A stretch of 16,537 nt of DNA. Source: Bacteriovoracaceae bacterium. GTDB taxonomy: Bacteria > Bdellovibrionota > Bacteriovoracia > Bacteriovoracales > Bacteriovoracaceae. A program made the translations under genes and the position numbers. The stretch spans positions 1 through 16,537 of the forward strand of contig JAGLCH010000289.1 in NCBI GenBank assembly GCA_023146355.1, written 5' to 3'. Position 1 is the first letter of the stretch; each line of letters starts with the position of its first letter. This document shows, piece after piece, positions 6,254 to 13,809 of this stretch. The notes beneath the pieces were generated by a model. It had not been told where the DNA came from and made no database searches. It saw nothing but the letters and a program-made list of their open reading frames with translations.

Positions 6254-8038
6254 ATGAAAAAATTTATTGCAATAATCTCGATCATGCTACTGGGAACTGC
6301 TTTTGCAGTGAACCCCAAATTACCTGCTGAAATAAAGTGGGAAACAAACTCTAAGGACAAAGTCTTTGCATCGCCTGATGCCAAGCGTGGTGGAACTTTA
6401 CGAGAATTCATGATGAGTTTCCCTATGACTTTAAGATCAGTTGGGCCTGACTCAAATGGTGCATTTAGATCATATCTTGATGCTAATAAAATGGGACTTA
6501 TTGATCTTCACCCTGAGACACTGAACTGGACCCCAGCACTGGCCACTCACTGGGCAGTTGGTAAAGACTTTAAGACTGTTTATTTCAAGCTAAATAAGTC
6601 GGCACGTTGGTCTGATGGAAAGCCTGTAACTGCAAAAGACTTTGCTTATACTCTTGAGTTTATGCGTTCAAAATGGATCTATGCTCCTTGGTATAATAAT
6701 TACTACTCCGAGCAAATCAAAGAAGTAATCATCTATGATGATCATACATTTGCAGTTGTCGGAGGAAAGAAAAAATCAAGATTTGAAGCTCTTTATAGCT
6801 ACGCGATCTCTGCAACACCAGAGCACCACTTTCGCCCTATTCTAAATAAAGAATGGACCAAAAAGCACAACTGGGACATCGTTCCAAATACTGGTGCTTA
6901 CCAAATCGTAAAAATAAAAAAAGGAAAATCAGTTACTTTTAAAAGAGTAAAAGATTGGTGGGCAAGCGATCTGAAGTATTACAAAAATCGCTACAACTAC
7001 AACAAAAGAAGAATTAACGTAATCCGCGATATGAATATGGCGTTCGAACACTTCAAGAAAGGGAAAATAGACACCTTTGGACTTGTCCTTCCTACATACT
7101 GGCACAAAAAAGCTCGTGGAAAAGAATTTGACCGTGGTTATATCAATAAGATTTGGTACTACAATCAAAACCCACAACCACAGTACGGCATTTGGCTCAA
7201 CAACCAAAAATGGCCATTTGCCGACATCAATGTTCGCAAGGGATTCGCCCATGCGATGAACATGGACAAACTTATTAAAATGGTACTTCGTGGAGATTAC
7301 GAAAGACTTGAAAGGTTTTCTGCGGGAACAGGAAAGTACGAAAATAAAAAGATTAGAGCTAGAAGATTTGACCTAAAAAAAGTTAAGTCATATATGACAA
7401 AAGCTGGTTGGGCGAGAGATAAAGAAACAGGTCTTTGGAAAGATTCAAAAACTGGAAAACTCTTTATTGTGGAAGTTCTTTACGGATCTGCTCCTCACAC
7501 AGAGAGACTTGTTGTATTAAAAGAGGAAGCTCTTAAAGCTGGTATAAAGCTAGATCTTAAAATGCTCGACGGCGCTGCTTCATTTAAAACAATGCTTGAA
7601 AAGCAACACCAAGTAGCTTGGCTTGGGATGGGCGCAGGTATGATTCCTCGCTATTGGCAATACTTCCACTCAGACAATGCGAAGAAGCAAACAAATAATT
7701 TCACAAACACAAACGACAAGGAACTCGATAAACTTATAATGAGTTACCGAAATGAGTTCTCTGATAAGAAGAAGCATAAGTTATCTCAGAAAATTCAGCA
7801 AAAAATCCATGATCTTGGTGAGTTCATTCCGACAACTGCTGTTCCTTATTTCCGCCAGGGCTACTGGTCATGGATGAAGTTCCCAAAGGTTTTAGGAAAG
7901 AGATTTGGTGGAATTACCGATTATGGAGTTGCATGGATTGATCAAGACCTTAAGAAGAAGGTCATGAAGATGAAAAAACGTGGACGGCCTTACAAAAAGG
8001 CACAAACAATCATCAATAAAGAGTTCAAGGCCAAATAG
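6254..8038 (+). CDS. yejA: Periplasmic peptide-binding protein, YejA type (SBP family 5)
   Basis: The 594-residue protein has a signal peptide (MKKFIAIISIMLLGTAFA, cleavage near residue 18) without a lipobox Cys, so it is probably soluble in the periplasm. AAGGAA (6242-6247) precedes the ATG. Family-5 features include the early GGTLREF strand, the ARWSDGKPVTAKDF signature near 118-131, the NTGAYQI segment and the later IWLNNQKWPFADINVRKG block. The pattern KDWWAS...NRYNYNKRRINVI and AFEHFKKGKIDTF matches YejA more closely than OppA or DppA. It should capture peptides and deliver them to the two permeases. The protein is strikingly lysine-rich, and the last 35 residues are very basic (LKKKVMKMKKRGRPYKK). 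Ligand specificity cannot be read from sequence. A 61-base gap before it could allow extra translation or separate expression. Confidence 0.9.
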   Translation: MKKFIAIISIMLLGTAFAVNPKLPAEIKWETNSKDKVFASPDAKRGGTLREFMMSFPMTLRSVGPDSNGAFRSYLDANKMGLIDLHPETLNWTPALATHWAVGKDFKTVYFKLNKSARWSDGKPVTAKDFAYTLEFMRSKWIYAPWYNNYYSEQIKEVIIYDDHTFAVVGGKKKSRFEALYSYAISATPEHHFRPILNKEWTKKHNWDIVPNTGAYQIVKIKKGKSVTFKRVKDWWASDLKYYKNRYNYNKRRINVIRDMNMAFEHFKKGKIDTFGLVLPTYWHKKARGKEFDRGYINKIWYYNQNPQPQYGIWLNNQKWPFADINVRKGFAHAMNMDKLIKMVLRGDYERLERFSAGTGKYENKKIRARRFDLKKVKSYMTKAGWARDKETGLWKDSKTGKLFIVEVLYGSAPHTERLVVLKEEALKAGIKLDLKMLDGAASFKTMLEKQHQVAWLGMGAGMIPRYWQYFHSDNAKKQTNNFTNTNDKELDKLIMSYRNEFSDKKKHKLSQKIQQKIHDLGEFIPTTAVPYFRQGYWSWMKFPKVLGKRFGGITDYGVAWIDQDLKKKVMKMKKRGRPYKKAQTIINKEFKAK

Positions 8039-8065
8039 TTAAATCCATTAGATTAAGAGGATTAA

Positions 8066-9046
8066 ATGAGCGAAGTATTATTAGAAGTAAAAAACCTTGA
8101 GACCTGCTTTGATACAGATGCAGGTCGAGCTCAAGTACTCGACAAGGTTAGTTTTAAAATAAAAAAAGGCACCACTGTTGGTATCGTTGGCGAGTCTGGC
8201 TGCGGAAAGTCTGTAACATCACTTTCAGTGATGAGACTTTTACCAAAGCCAGCGGGTCATATCACCGGAGGAGAAGTACTTTACAAAGGTAAAGACATCA
8301 CTAAAATCCCGGCAAAAGAGATGCGTAAGATTCGTGGTAATAAGATCGCAATGATCTTTCAAGAGCCAATGACTGCTCTTAACCCGCTACATAGAGTTGG
8401 AAAACAGCTGGGAGAGGTTCTTGAACTTCACCACCCTGAGATGAGTGTGAACGAAAGATTTAAGATCTGCGTTGATATGATTCGTTCAGTTGGAATCCCA
8501 GAACCAGAGAGAAGAATGGTTGAGTTTCCTCACCAGCTTTCAGGCGGTATCCGTCAACGTGTAATGATTGCGATGGCACTTCTTTGCAAGCCTGATATTC
8601 TAATCGCTGACGAGCCAACCACTGCTCTTGATGTAACCATTCAAGCTCAGATACTTAAGCTAATGAAGAATATGCAGCTCGACCTAGGTATGGCGATTAT
8701 GTTCATTACACATGATCTTGGTGTTATCGCTGAACTTTGTGATGAAGTAGTTGTTATGTATGCTGGACGCGTTGTAGAGAGAGGCCCTGTAAGGGAGATC
8801 TTTAAAAATCCTAAGCATGCTTACACAAAAGGTCTTCTCTCTTCAATTCCAAGACTTGAGACTGAAAGTAAGACGAAGCTTGAGATCATTGAAGGTATGG
8901 TTCCTAGCATATTTGATTTCCCTGTGGGATGTCGTTTTGCCAACCGTTGCCCATATGCAGAAGATAAATGCCGTGCCGAAAGACCTGAACTTGTTCAAGT
9001 TGGTAGCGAACACTTCTCTTCATGTATCAAGCACTCAATTCTTTAG
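8066..9046 (+). CDS. oppD: Peptide ABC transporter ATPase, OppD/DppD type
   Basis: The 326-residue ATPase has Walker A GESGCGKS (42-49), Q-loop Q99, signature LSGGIRQR (158-165), Walker B ILIADE (178-183) and switch H216, so the nucleotide site looks complete. The C-terminal oligopeptide-transporter extension carries four cysteines (C289, C295, C302, C320) in the CxxxxxC-x6-C pattern of the family, proposed in related transporters to bind an Fe-S cluster. AGAGG lies five bases before the ATG. It follows the binding-protein gene and is 14 bases ahead of the second ATPase gene. In E. coli the Yej system uses one fused ATPase, YejF; here the corresponding halves are separate proteins. Confidence 0.95.
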   Translation: MSEVLLEVKNLETCFDTDAGRAQVLDKVSFKIKKGTTVGIVGESGCGKSVTSLSVMRLLPKPAGHITGGEVLYKGKDITKIPAKEMRKIRGNKIAMIFQEPMTALNPLHRVGKQLGEVLELHHPEMSVNERFKICVDMIRSVGIPEPERRMVEFPHQLSGGIRQRVMIAMALLCKPDILIADEPTTALDVTIQAQILKLMKNMQLDLGMAIMFITHDLGVIAELCDEVVVMYAGRVVERGPVREIFKNPKHAYTKGLLSSIPRLETESKTKLEIIEGMVPSIFDFPVGCRFANRCPYAEDKCRAERPELVQVGSEHFSSCIKHSIL

Positions 9047-9060
9047 ATACGAGGTAAAAA

Positions 9061-10056
9061 ATGTCAGAATACTTAATGGAAGTAAAAAATCTCGTAAAGC
9101 ACTACCCAATTAATGGTGGTGTTATGATGAGAGAAGTTGCAAGAGTTCACGCCCTTAACGGCGTATCTTTTAAAGTGAAGGCCGGCGAGACCCTAGGTAT
9201 TGTTGGTGAGTCTGGATGTGGAAAGAGTACCCTAGGAAAAACTCTTATCCGTCTCCACGATCACACTTCAGGTGAAGTTACTTTTCAAGGTGAGGACTTC
9301 CTTGCTAAAAAAGGTAAGGATCTTATGGCAGCTCGTCGCGAGATGCAGATGATCTTCCAAGACCCATATGAGTCACTAAATACTCGCCACACAGTTGAAA
9401 ATATTCTCACCGAGCCATATGATATTCATGGGATCGGAACAAAAGAAGAACGTATAGAGTGGGCAAAAGCAGCACTGAAAAAAGTTGGTCTCTCAGAGCA
9501 AGCGATGGAGAGATTTCCCCACGAATTTTCTGGTGGTCAACGCCAAAGAATTGGTATTGCACGCGCAATCGCACTAAAGCCTAAGGTCGTCATTTGTGAC
9601 GAGCCTGTATCTGCACTAGATGTATCTGTACAGTCTCAGGTTATGAATCTCATGCTTGATCTTCAAAAAGAGATGGGTCTTACTTATCTCTTTATTGCCC
9701 ACGACCTTGCAGTTGTTAAGCACATCTCTGATCGCGTTATGGTTATGTATCTTGGTAACATTGTGGAGTTCACCGATGCAAATAGCATCTATGAAAAACC
9801 TCTACACCCATACACTCAAGCTCTTATTTCTGCGATCCCTATTCCTGATCCAGAGCACCAAGGAAATAGAATTATTCTAGAAGGAGATATCCCATCTCCG
9901 ATAAATCTTCCCTCAGGATGTGCATTCCACACTCGTTGTCGTCATGCGCAAGACAAGTGTCGTATGGAAAGACCACCTCTACAGGATGCTCCAGGAACAA
10001 GTGGGGAGACTCATCTTGTGGCCTGTCACTTTGCTGGAAACCTACCCAAAGTTTAG
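9061..10056 (+). CDS. oppF: Peptide ABC transporter ATPase, OppF/DppF type
   Basis: The 331-residue ATPase contains Walker A GESGCGKS (49-56), Q-loop Q100 in IFQDPYESLN, signature FSGGQRQR (156-163), Walker B VVICDE (176-181) and switch H214. Cysteines C287, C293, C300 and C322 form the same C-terminal cluster as in the neighbouring ATPase. The SLNTR stretch after the Q-loop is typical of OppF. GAGG (9051-9054) precedes the ATG by six bases. It is the last gene of the operon, followed by a strong terminator. With the OppD-type protein it should form the heterodimeric motor that powers peptide import. No catalytic residue is missing. Confidence 0.95.
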   Translation: MSEYLMEVKNLVKHYPINGGVMMREVARVHALNGVSFKVKAGETLGIVGESGCGKSTLGKTLIRLHDHTSGEVTFQGEDFLAKKGKDLMAARREMQMIFQDPYESLNTRHTVENILTEPYDIHGIGTKEERIEWAKAALKKVGLSEQAMERFPHEFSGGQRQRIGIARAIALKPKVVICDEPVSALDVSVQSQVMNLMLDLQKEMGLTYLFIAHDLAVVKHISDRVMVMYLGNIVEFTDANSIYEKPLHPYTQALISAIPIPDPEHQGNRIILEGDIPSPINLPSGCAFHTRCRHAQDKCRMERPPLQDAPGTSGETHLVACHFAGNLPKV

Positions 10057-10083
10057 TCATTTAAGACCATATATTTACTTAAG

Positions 10084-10107
10084 AACCCGTCCTATGGCGG
10101 GTTTTTT
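10084..10107 (+). terminator. Rho-independent terminator of the peptide ABC operon
   Basis: AACCCG (10084-10089) pairs perfectly with CGGGTT (10098-10103) around an 8-base loop, and the stem runs straight into a six-T tract (10102-10107). It lies 27 bases after the last ATPase stop codon and ends the operon. Confidence 0.88.
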
Positions 10108-10148
10108 CATACCAGAAATGCAGATTTGATTAATGATTCTCATACTAA

Positions 10149-10177
10149 TTGACACCCACTAGTTTGAAGAGGAAAAT
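10149..10177 (+). promoter_or_regulatory. Candidate sigma-70 promoter for the VC0807-type gene
   Basis: A perfect TTGACA (10149-10154) is followed after 17 bases by GAAAAT (10172-10177, 4 of 6). It lies between the operon terminator and the GTG start at 10208, so this gene is probably transcribed on its own. Confidence 0.5.
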
Positions 10178-10207
10178 ACCTAACATACTTAAACTCTGGA
10201 AATTACT

Positions 10208-10936
10208 GTGGAACAAGCAATCAATACAAATGAAAAACAAGATATAGAGTCCCCAAAGTCAATGCTTTGGAATCTAGCATTCAATGTTATTATTCCTGCA
10301 CTCATTCTCACTAAGCTCAGTGGTGATGCGAACCTTGGTCGTGTGTGGGCCCTTGTGGTCGCTCTTCTTTTCCCTTTCACATATGGAACAATTGAATTGA
10401 TAATCAAGAAAAAATGGAATTTTATTTCCATTTTAGGTCTTGTCAGCGTTCTCCTTACAGGTGGACTAGCTCTTTTTAAGCTCGATGGAATTTGGTTTGC
10501 GGTTAAAGAGGCATCAATTCCAGCAGTGATTGGTATTGCGGTTCTAGTTCTTCACAATACAAAGTTTTCTGTTTTTAAAGTTCTGATGTTCAGTCCCAAG
10601 ATTTTCAAAGTTGACCTTGTTAACGAACGCCTTGAGCAAAAAAACAATCTTAATAATTTTGAGAAGTTACTCTTCAGGTCAAATCTGATGTTTGCCAGTT
10701 CTTTTCTTTTGAGCTCAATCTTAAACTTTGTTCTCGCTGTAATTATGCTCACTAGCCCTACTGGAACTGAAGCATTTAATAAAGAACTAGGTGAGATGAC
10801 CTTTGTCAGCTACTTTGTAATTATGGTGCCATGTATGGTGGTTCTCATCGGTACTTTCTGGTATTTAATTTCTGGAATCAAAAAACTTACCTCACTCGAT
10901 TTCGAAGAGATTGTTATTGAACAAGGAAAAAAATAA
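10208..10936 (+). CDS. VC0807-family integral membrane protein
   Basis: The 242-residue protein begins with GTG; a weak GGAA lies about seven bases upstream and no better in-frame start precedes the first membrane span. Six hydrophobic segments are seen at about 20-36, 44-65, 72-92, 102-118, 162-182 and 200-222. Patterns recalled from the VC0807 family are NLAFNVIIPALILTKLS, the FPFTYG motif, ILGLVSVLLTGGLALF, AVKEASIP and especially SPTGTEAFNKELGEMT (183-198). The family is widespread in proteobacteria and has no established function, so none is assigned. The stop codon lies two bases from the stop of the converging gene, inside a shared palindrome. Family membership is from memory of its motifs. 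Confidence 0.8.
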   Translation: MEQAINTNEKQDIESPKSMLWNLAFNVIIPALILTKLSGDANLGRVWALVVALLFPFTYGTIELIIKKKWNFISILGLVSVLLTGGLALFKLDGIWFAVKEASIPAVIGIAVLVLHNTKFSVFKVLMFSPKIFKVDLVNERLEQKNNLNNFEKLLFRSNLMFASSFLLSSILNFVLAVIMLTSPTGTEAFNKELGEMTFVSYFVIMVPCMVVLIGTFWYLISGIKKLTSLDFEEIVIEQGKK

Positions 10937-10947
10937 ATTTATTTTTT
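10928..10947. repeat. 20-base AT-only palindrome spanning two converging stop codons
   Basis: AAAAAATAAATTTATTTTTT is a perfect palindrome. It contains the TAA of the plus-strand gene (10934-10936) and, symmetrically, the TAA of the minus-strand gene (10939-10941 in plus coordinates). Both proteins therefore end Lys-Lys-stop. Each strand has an A-tract, a short weak dyad and a T-tract, so it may serve as a compact bidirectional terminator, although the stem has no GC pairs. Confidence 0.55.
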
Positions 10948-11631
10948 GTAGTAGAGAGTTGGATCTAGTGCCCAGCGATCGGTCTCTAGATTCTCATCCT
11001 CAACCTTGTACTGTTCTAGCTTGTGCTCAACCTCGGAGAGGCGTAGCTCTAGTGACTTATAGTTTCTAAGGTTCACAATACGGTCGTCTTCAAGTGCCGC
11101 TAACTCATTTTGCCACTCTAGCTCTAGCTTTTGTCTTAGTATCTCGTAACGGCCATTAATTGCATCAACCATATCTAAGTGACTCTCTAAATTCTTCTTA
11201 CTCTTATTAAGCTTTCCTCGCACTGCGAGATGCTTTTTAAGAAGAATAGACAAAATCTCCTGCCCCATTTTTAAATTGTTAGAAAGGTCTTGGCTGTAAA
11301 ACTTCAGGTAACCACCGTTGGAAATAAACAGCGTCTTCATACAGAAGTCAAAGTCTGATATTTTTAAAAGAAGGTATTCTGGACTTTTTCCCGCAACATA
11401 GGCGCGGCAACGCAACCCCGGATTGTGCTCATTCCAAAACTCAAGACGGTCTTTTTTATTCAGATACTTCATATTGGCGAAACGTGATTTGATTCGCATT
11501 AGGGATGCCTTGATATTTATTTTTGATACCCGTCCTGAAAACTTTCCCATCTCTTCAACATTTGCAAGAGACTCCGCAGAGGAGAATAAAATTGAGATAC
11601 AGAAAAGAAAGGATACAAATCTTATAACCAT
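10939..11631 (-). CDS. Exported coiled-coil protein of unknown function
   Basis: The 230-residue product starts with a signal peptide (MVIRFVSFLFCISILFSSAESLA, probable cleavage after A23) with no convincing lipobox. The N-terminal half of the mature part is basic (KINIKASLMRIKSRFANMKY) and contains two cysteines, C75 and C97, that could form a disulfide in the periplasm. From about residue 120 to 215 the sequence is charged and helical, with heptad-like spacing (ILRQKLELEWQNELAALEDD, LELRLSEVEHKLEQYKVEDE), indicating a coiled coil. I recognise no family. It converges on the VC0807-type gene, and about 170 bases without a gene separate it from the hypothetical pair upstream. The start has only a weak AAAAG as ribosome binding site. 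Confidence 0.75.
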   Translation of the reverse strand: MVIRFVSFLFCISILFSSAESLANVEEMGKFSGRVSKINIKASLMRIKSRFANMKYLNKKDRLEFWNEHNPGLRCRAYVAGKSPEYLLLKISDFDFCMKTLFISNGGYLKFYSQDLSNNLKMGQEILSILLKKHLAVRGKLNKSKKNLESHLDMVDAINGRYEILRQKLELEWQNELAALEDDRIVNLRNYKSLELRLSEVEHKLEQYKVEDENLETDRWALDPTLYYKK

Positions 11632-11801
11632 ACTTTTATTATGCCAGATACTTTGGATTATTAAAGCAGGGGTTAAGCTTTACCTAGCAATCCTTTTCTC
11701 CACAATAATACTGGAAAGGAAACTTTTACGGAAGTTTGGTTCACGAAATGCGACTATACGGTGTGATTTAAAAAATTGTCGGGGTTTCCAGAAGTAAAAG
11801 A

Positions 11802-12260
11802 CTACTCGAGAGATAAATCTTCAACATCTGAAAAGTTCTCAATATCCTCGATTTCTAGTTCCTCTGCTTCACTATCATCAGCGTACCCAAGCTCAGCATC
11901 AACATAGAGATTCATAGTGGTGAGACTACTATCTAGCTCTCGAATCCACCGGTCTAACTTATCTTCAACAGTATTGGGCATATCCTCTGTACAAGAGAAG
12001 TACCACTCAATATTTTCCACAAGATTATAGTATGTATCAATTGCAAGAATACACTCTTCTGAACACTGGAGAAGATCGTGAATTCCTACATCGCGATAAC
12101 GATTAAAGAAAACTTTGTCAAAATGCACACGCGTCCTTTTAACAGCAAAGGTCAGCATGTATTCAAGTTTACGCGTTTTAATTCGATTAAAAAGGGAATG
12201 GGCATCGAGCTTAATTAGAAGCAGGGTTCTCTGCGCTACTATTTCAATATCACTTTTCAC
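11802..12260 (-). CDS. Hypothetical protein with acidic C-terminal tail, second of a pair
   Basis: The 152-residue protein has no signal peptide or membrane span and is probably cytoplasmic. The first 115 residues look mostly helical with basic and aromatic clusters (RIKTRKLEYMLTFAVKRTR, FDKVFFNRYRDVGIHDLL) and cysteines at 66, 70 and 90. The last 32 residues are strongly acidic (SEAEELEIEDIENFSDVEDL). The start is GTG at 12260. A GGAG that lies within the last codons of the upstream gene is 11 bases away, and the two genes are six bases apart, so translation is probably coupled. I do not recognise the family. Codon use looks like its neighbours. Confidence 0.7.
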   Translation of the reverse strand: MKSDIEIVAQRTLLLIKLDAHSLFNRIKTRKLEYMLTFAVKRTRVHFDKVFFNRYRDVGIHDLLQCSEECILAIDTYYNLVENIEWYFSCTEDMPNTVEDKLDRWIRELDSSLTTMNLYVDAELGYADDSEAEELEIEDIENFSDVEDLSLE

Positions 12261-12266
12261 AATTTG

Positions 12267-12737
12267 TTAAACTCCACTGACAAGGGAGGGAAGTCTTCCA
12301 CGACTAGTTCCCGGCCACTTTTTATTTACACTTTTTTCGATATAGAAATTTTTCACCACAGACTTGATAAAGAACTCAACAGAAATAGGCATTTTGTGAT
12401 GAAAATATGATTTTGTTCGCTCAAATTGGTGAGCTCCAGAAATTTTTCCAAAGGAGGATAGCTCGTGAACACAATATTTTTTTGAGAGCAGCCCCATTTT
12501 GAGATAACGCTTGAATTGCATGATATAGCGATCATAACTACGATGATCTGGGATATGGGTGATTATGTGATTTCGACCCTTCTCTGTCATACCTGCAAGC
12601 TGTCCGGGTTGTACCGGTAAAAGCGAGATCCCCCACTTATTCAGAAAGTGACTGAGCTGAAAAAACTCGTCTTGGAGTTCATCGCCTAGCTGTAGATAAA
12701 AAATGTAGTTCTCGGGTCCACCTGTTAACGCATTCAT
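12267..12737 (-). CDS. Hypothetical cytoplasmic protein, first of a pair
   Basis: The 156-residue protein carries no signal peptide or membrane segment. Its N-terminal half looks like alternating strand and helix (NYIFYLQLGDELQDEFFQLS, then ISLLPVQPGQLAGMTEKGRN). The C-terminal part is basic and ends in a disordered-looking tail (KKWPGTSRGRLPSLVSG). No catalytic motif is apparent and I recognise no family. The ATG at 12737 follows an AAAGAAG tract that lies in the 3' arm of a small hairpin (12742-12758). It is followed six bases later by the acidic-tailed protein gene and lies 36 bases after the metalloprotease gene on the same strand, so all three could be on one transcript. Confidence 0.68.
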   Translation of the reverse strand: MNALTGGPENYIFYLQLGDELQDEFFQLSHFLNKWGISLLPVQPGQLAGMTEKGRNHIITHIPDHRSYDRYIMQFKRYLKMGLLSKKYCVHELSSFGKISGAHQFERTKSYFHHKMPISVEFFIKSVVKNFYIEKSVNKKWPGTSRGRLPSLVSGV

Positions 12738-12741
12738 ACTT

Positions 12742-12758
12742 CTTTTTCGGAGAAAAAG
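12742..12758 (-). promoter_or_regulatory. Small hairpin over the ribosome-binding region of the gene starting at 12737
   Basis: On the minus strand CTTTTTC-TCC-GAAAAAG is a perfect 7-bp stem with a 3-base loop, ending four bases before the ATG. The 3' arm forms most of the purine-rich ribosome-binding tract. It lacks a following T-tract, so it is not a normal terminator. The stem is mostly A-U and weak. Confidence 0.35.
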
Positions 12759-12773
12759 GTATTGGGTGTTAAT

Positions 12774-13541
12774 TTAATGGGTGTGCTGGGCCTTAAGCGG
12801 TAAAAGCTTCCATCGAAGAACTCTAATGGGGAGATAAACGGCCAATAACCCGAAGGCCAGTGATATTAGATAACCCATGCCAGCTCCATTTGAAGCTGCA
12901 TCTGAGCCCACACCTCCACATCCTGAGCTTTTAACTGTAGTAAAGGCCTGATCCGAAATATACCCAGTATCTTGGCGCCATAAACTCTCATCCATTACTG
13001 CCTTCATACCTTCAATATCATCGGCATAAAGCTGATTAAAGCTACCGAGGCTGGCCTGCATTATACCACCCTCATTAGTATGCCCAAGGCCTACTGTATG
13101 ACCCATTTCATGAAGAATTGTCTGGTAAAGCAAATTTCCTCTGTTACTCACAAGCTCTGGTATCCTGCGGTTAAGGACAATTTCAACTCGCTCGAAAAAA
13201 GTCCCAACATTATGACGAATTGTCACTCCGAGGGTGGACGCTGCTGAAAAGCCTGTTTCCCCAGTGATGTCATCGGTCCAGCGGATTACATTTTTTGTTC
13301 CACCGTATACCTGCTCCCATATGTCATGGCCGGTCTCATCCTCCCACTCTTGAATGGCAACAGACAGAAAACCTTCTAAGCGGCCCTCCTCTAGATTATT
13401 AGACTCAACGACGTCAAACTCAACTGGAAAGCTCTTCCAATAGAATCCTTTGTCAAAGTCCTCAGTAAATGAGTAACCGAATACAGCATTTGACCCAAGA
13501 GCAACGAAAAATGTAATGGTAAATAGTAATAACTTTCTCAT
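12774..13541 (-). CDS. Exported zinc metalloprotease (matrixin-like) with C-terminal membrane tail
   Basis: The start at 13541 is preferred over the ATG at 13556 because AGAGGAG lies five bases before it and it opens a clean signal peptide (MRKLLLFTITFFVALGSNAVFG). The resulting protein has 255 residues. The zinc site HEMGHTVGLGH (144-154) matches HExxHxxGxxH of metzincins, with three His ligands and catalytic Glu145. GIMQ (159-162) just after it is the expected Met-turn, and the short gap fits matrixins. The C-terminus has a Gly-Cys stretch (SSGCGGVGS, from about 205), a hydrophobic helix (GYLISLAFGLLAVYLPI) and basic residues (RVLRWK). This three-part layout resembles bacterial C-terminal sorting signals, so the protease may be surface-anchored or processed. 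Substrate unknown. No obvious propeptide cysteine switch is seen. Confidence 0.88.
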   Translation of the reverse strand: MRKLLLFTITFFVALGSNAVFGYSFTEDFDKGFYWKSFPVEFDVVESNNLEEGRLEGFLSVAIQEWEDETGHDIWEQVYGGTKNVIRWTDDITGETGFSAASTLGVTIRHNVGTFFERVEIVLNRRIPELVSNRGNLLYQTILHEMGHTVGLGHTNEGGIMQASLGSFNQLYADDIEGMKAVMDESLWRQDTGYISDQAFTTVKSSGCGGVGSDAASNGAGMGYLISLAFGLLAVYLPIRVLRWKLLPLKAQHTH

Positions 13542-13809
13542 TTCATCTCCTCTCATCCTAAGAAAAGTCTGAATTTTAGAAAAAGGAAAGGGACATTGCG
13601 ACGTCGGTTAATGTCTTCTTTTGTCCGTGTGATTTGTTATATTGCCCCTGCAAAAAAACAACTAACTTATCACGACCACCGACTCTCAAGTCCCTTTCGC
13701 TTTGAAATGTATCTTCCGTGATTCTTTTAGAACTACCATCCTAGCGGTTCCTGATCATCCTGATCTACCTTGCGCCCTCCTTCCTGGAGAACTTTGGTAC
13801 TTATATATA

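Noticed and set aside
9656..10129. Several short open frames inside and after the OppF-type gene
   Set aside because: They overlap a complete ATPase gene or its terminator in other frames and have no supporting features.
11423..11797. Plus-strand open frame over the start of the exported coiled-coil gene and its upstream gap
   Set aside because: Mostly antisense to a gene with a signal peptide; the translated sequence is unlike a folded protein. The gap at 11632-11801 shows only AT-rich sequence without clear elements.
13686..13739. A 17-codon minus-strand frame in the protease leader
   Set aside because: Too short and no strong ribosome binding site at the correct distance; kept only as a note in the leader finding.
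13749..13765. TCCTGATC tandem copies as the start of a CRISPR or larger repeat array
   Set aside because: Only two 8-base copies with a 9-base period; no spacers and no further copies.
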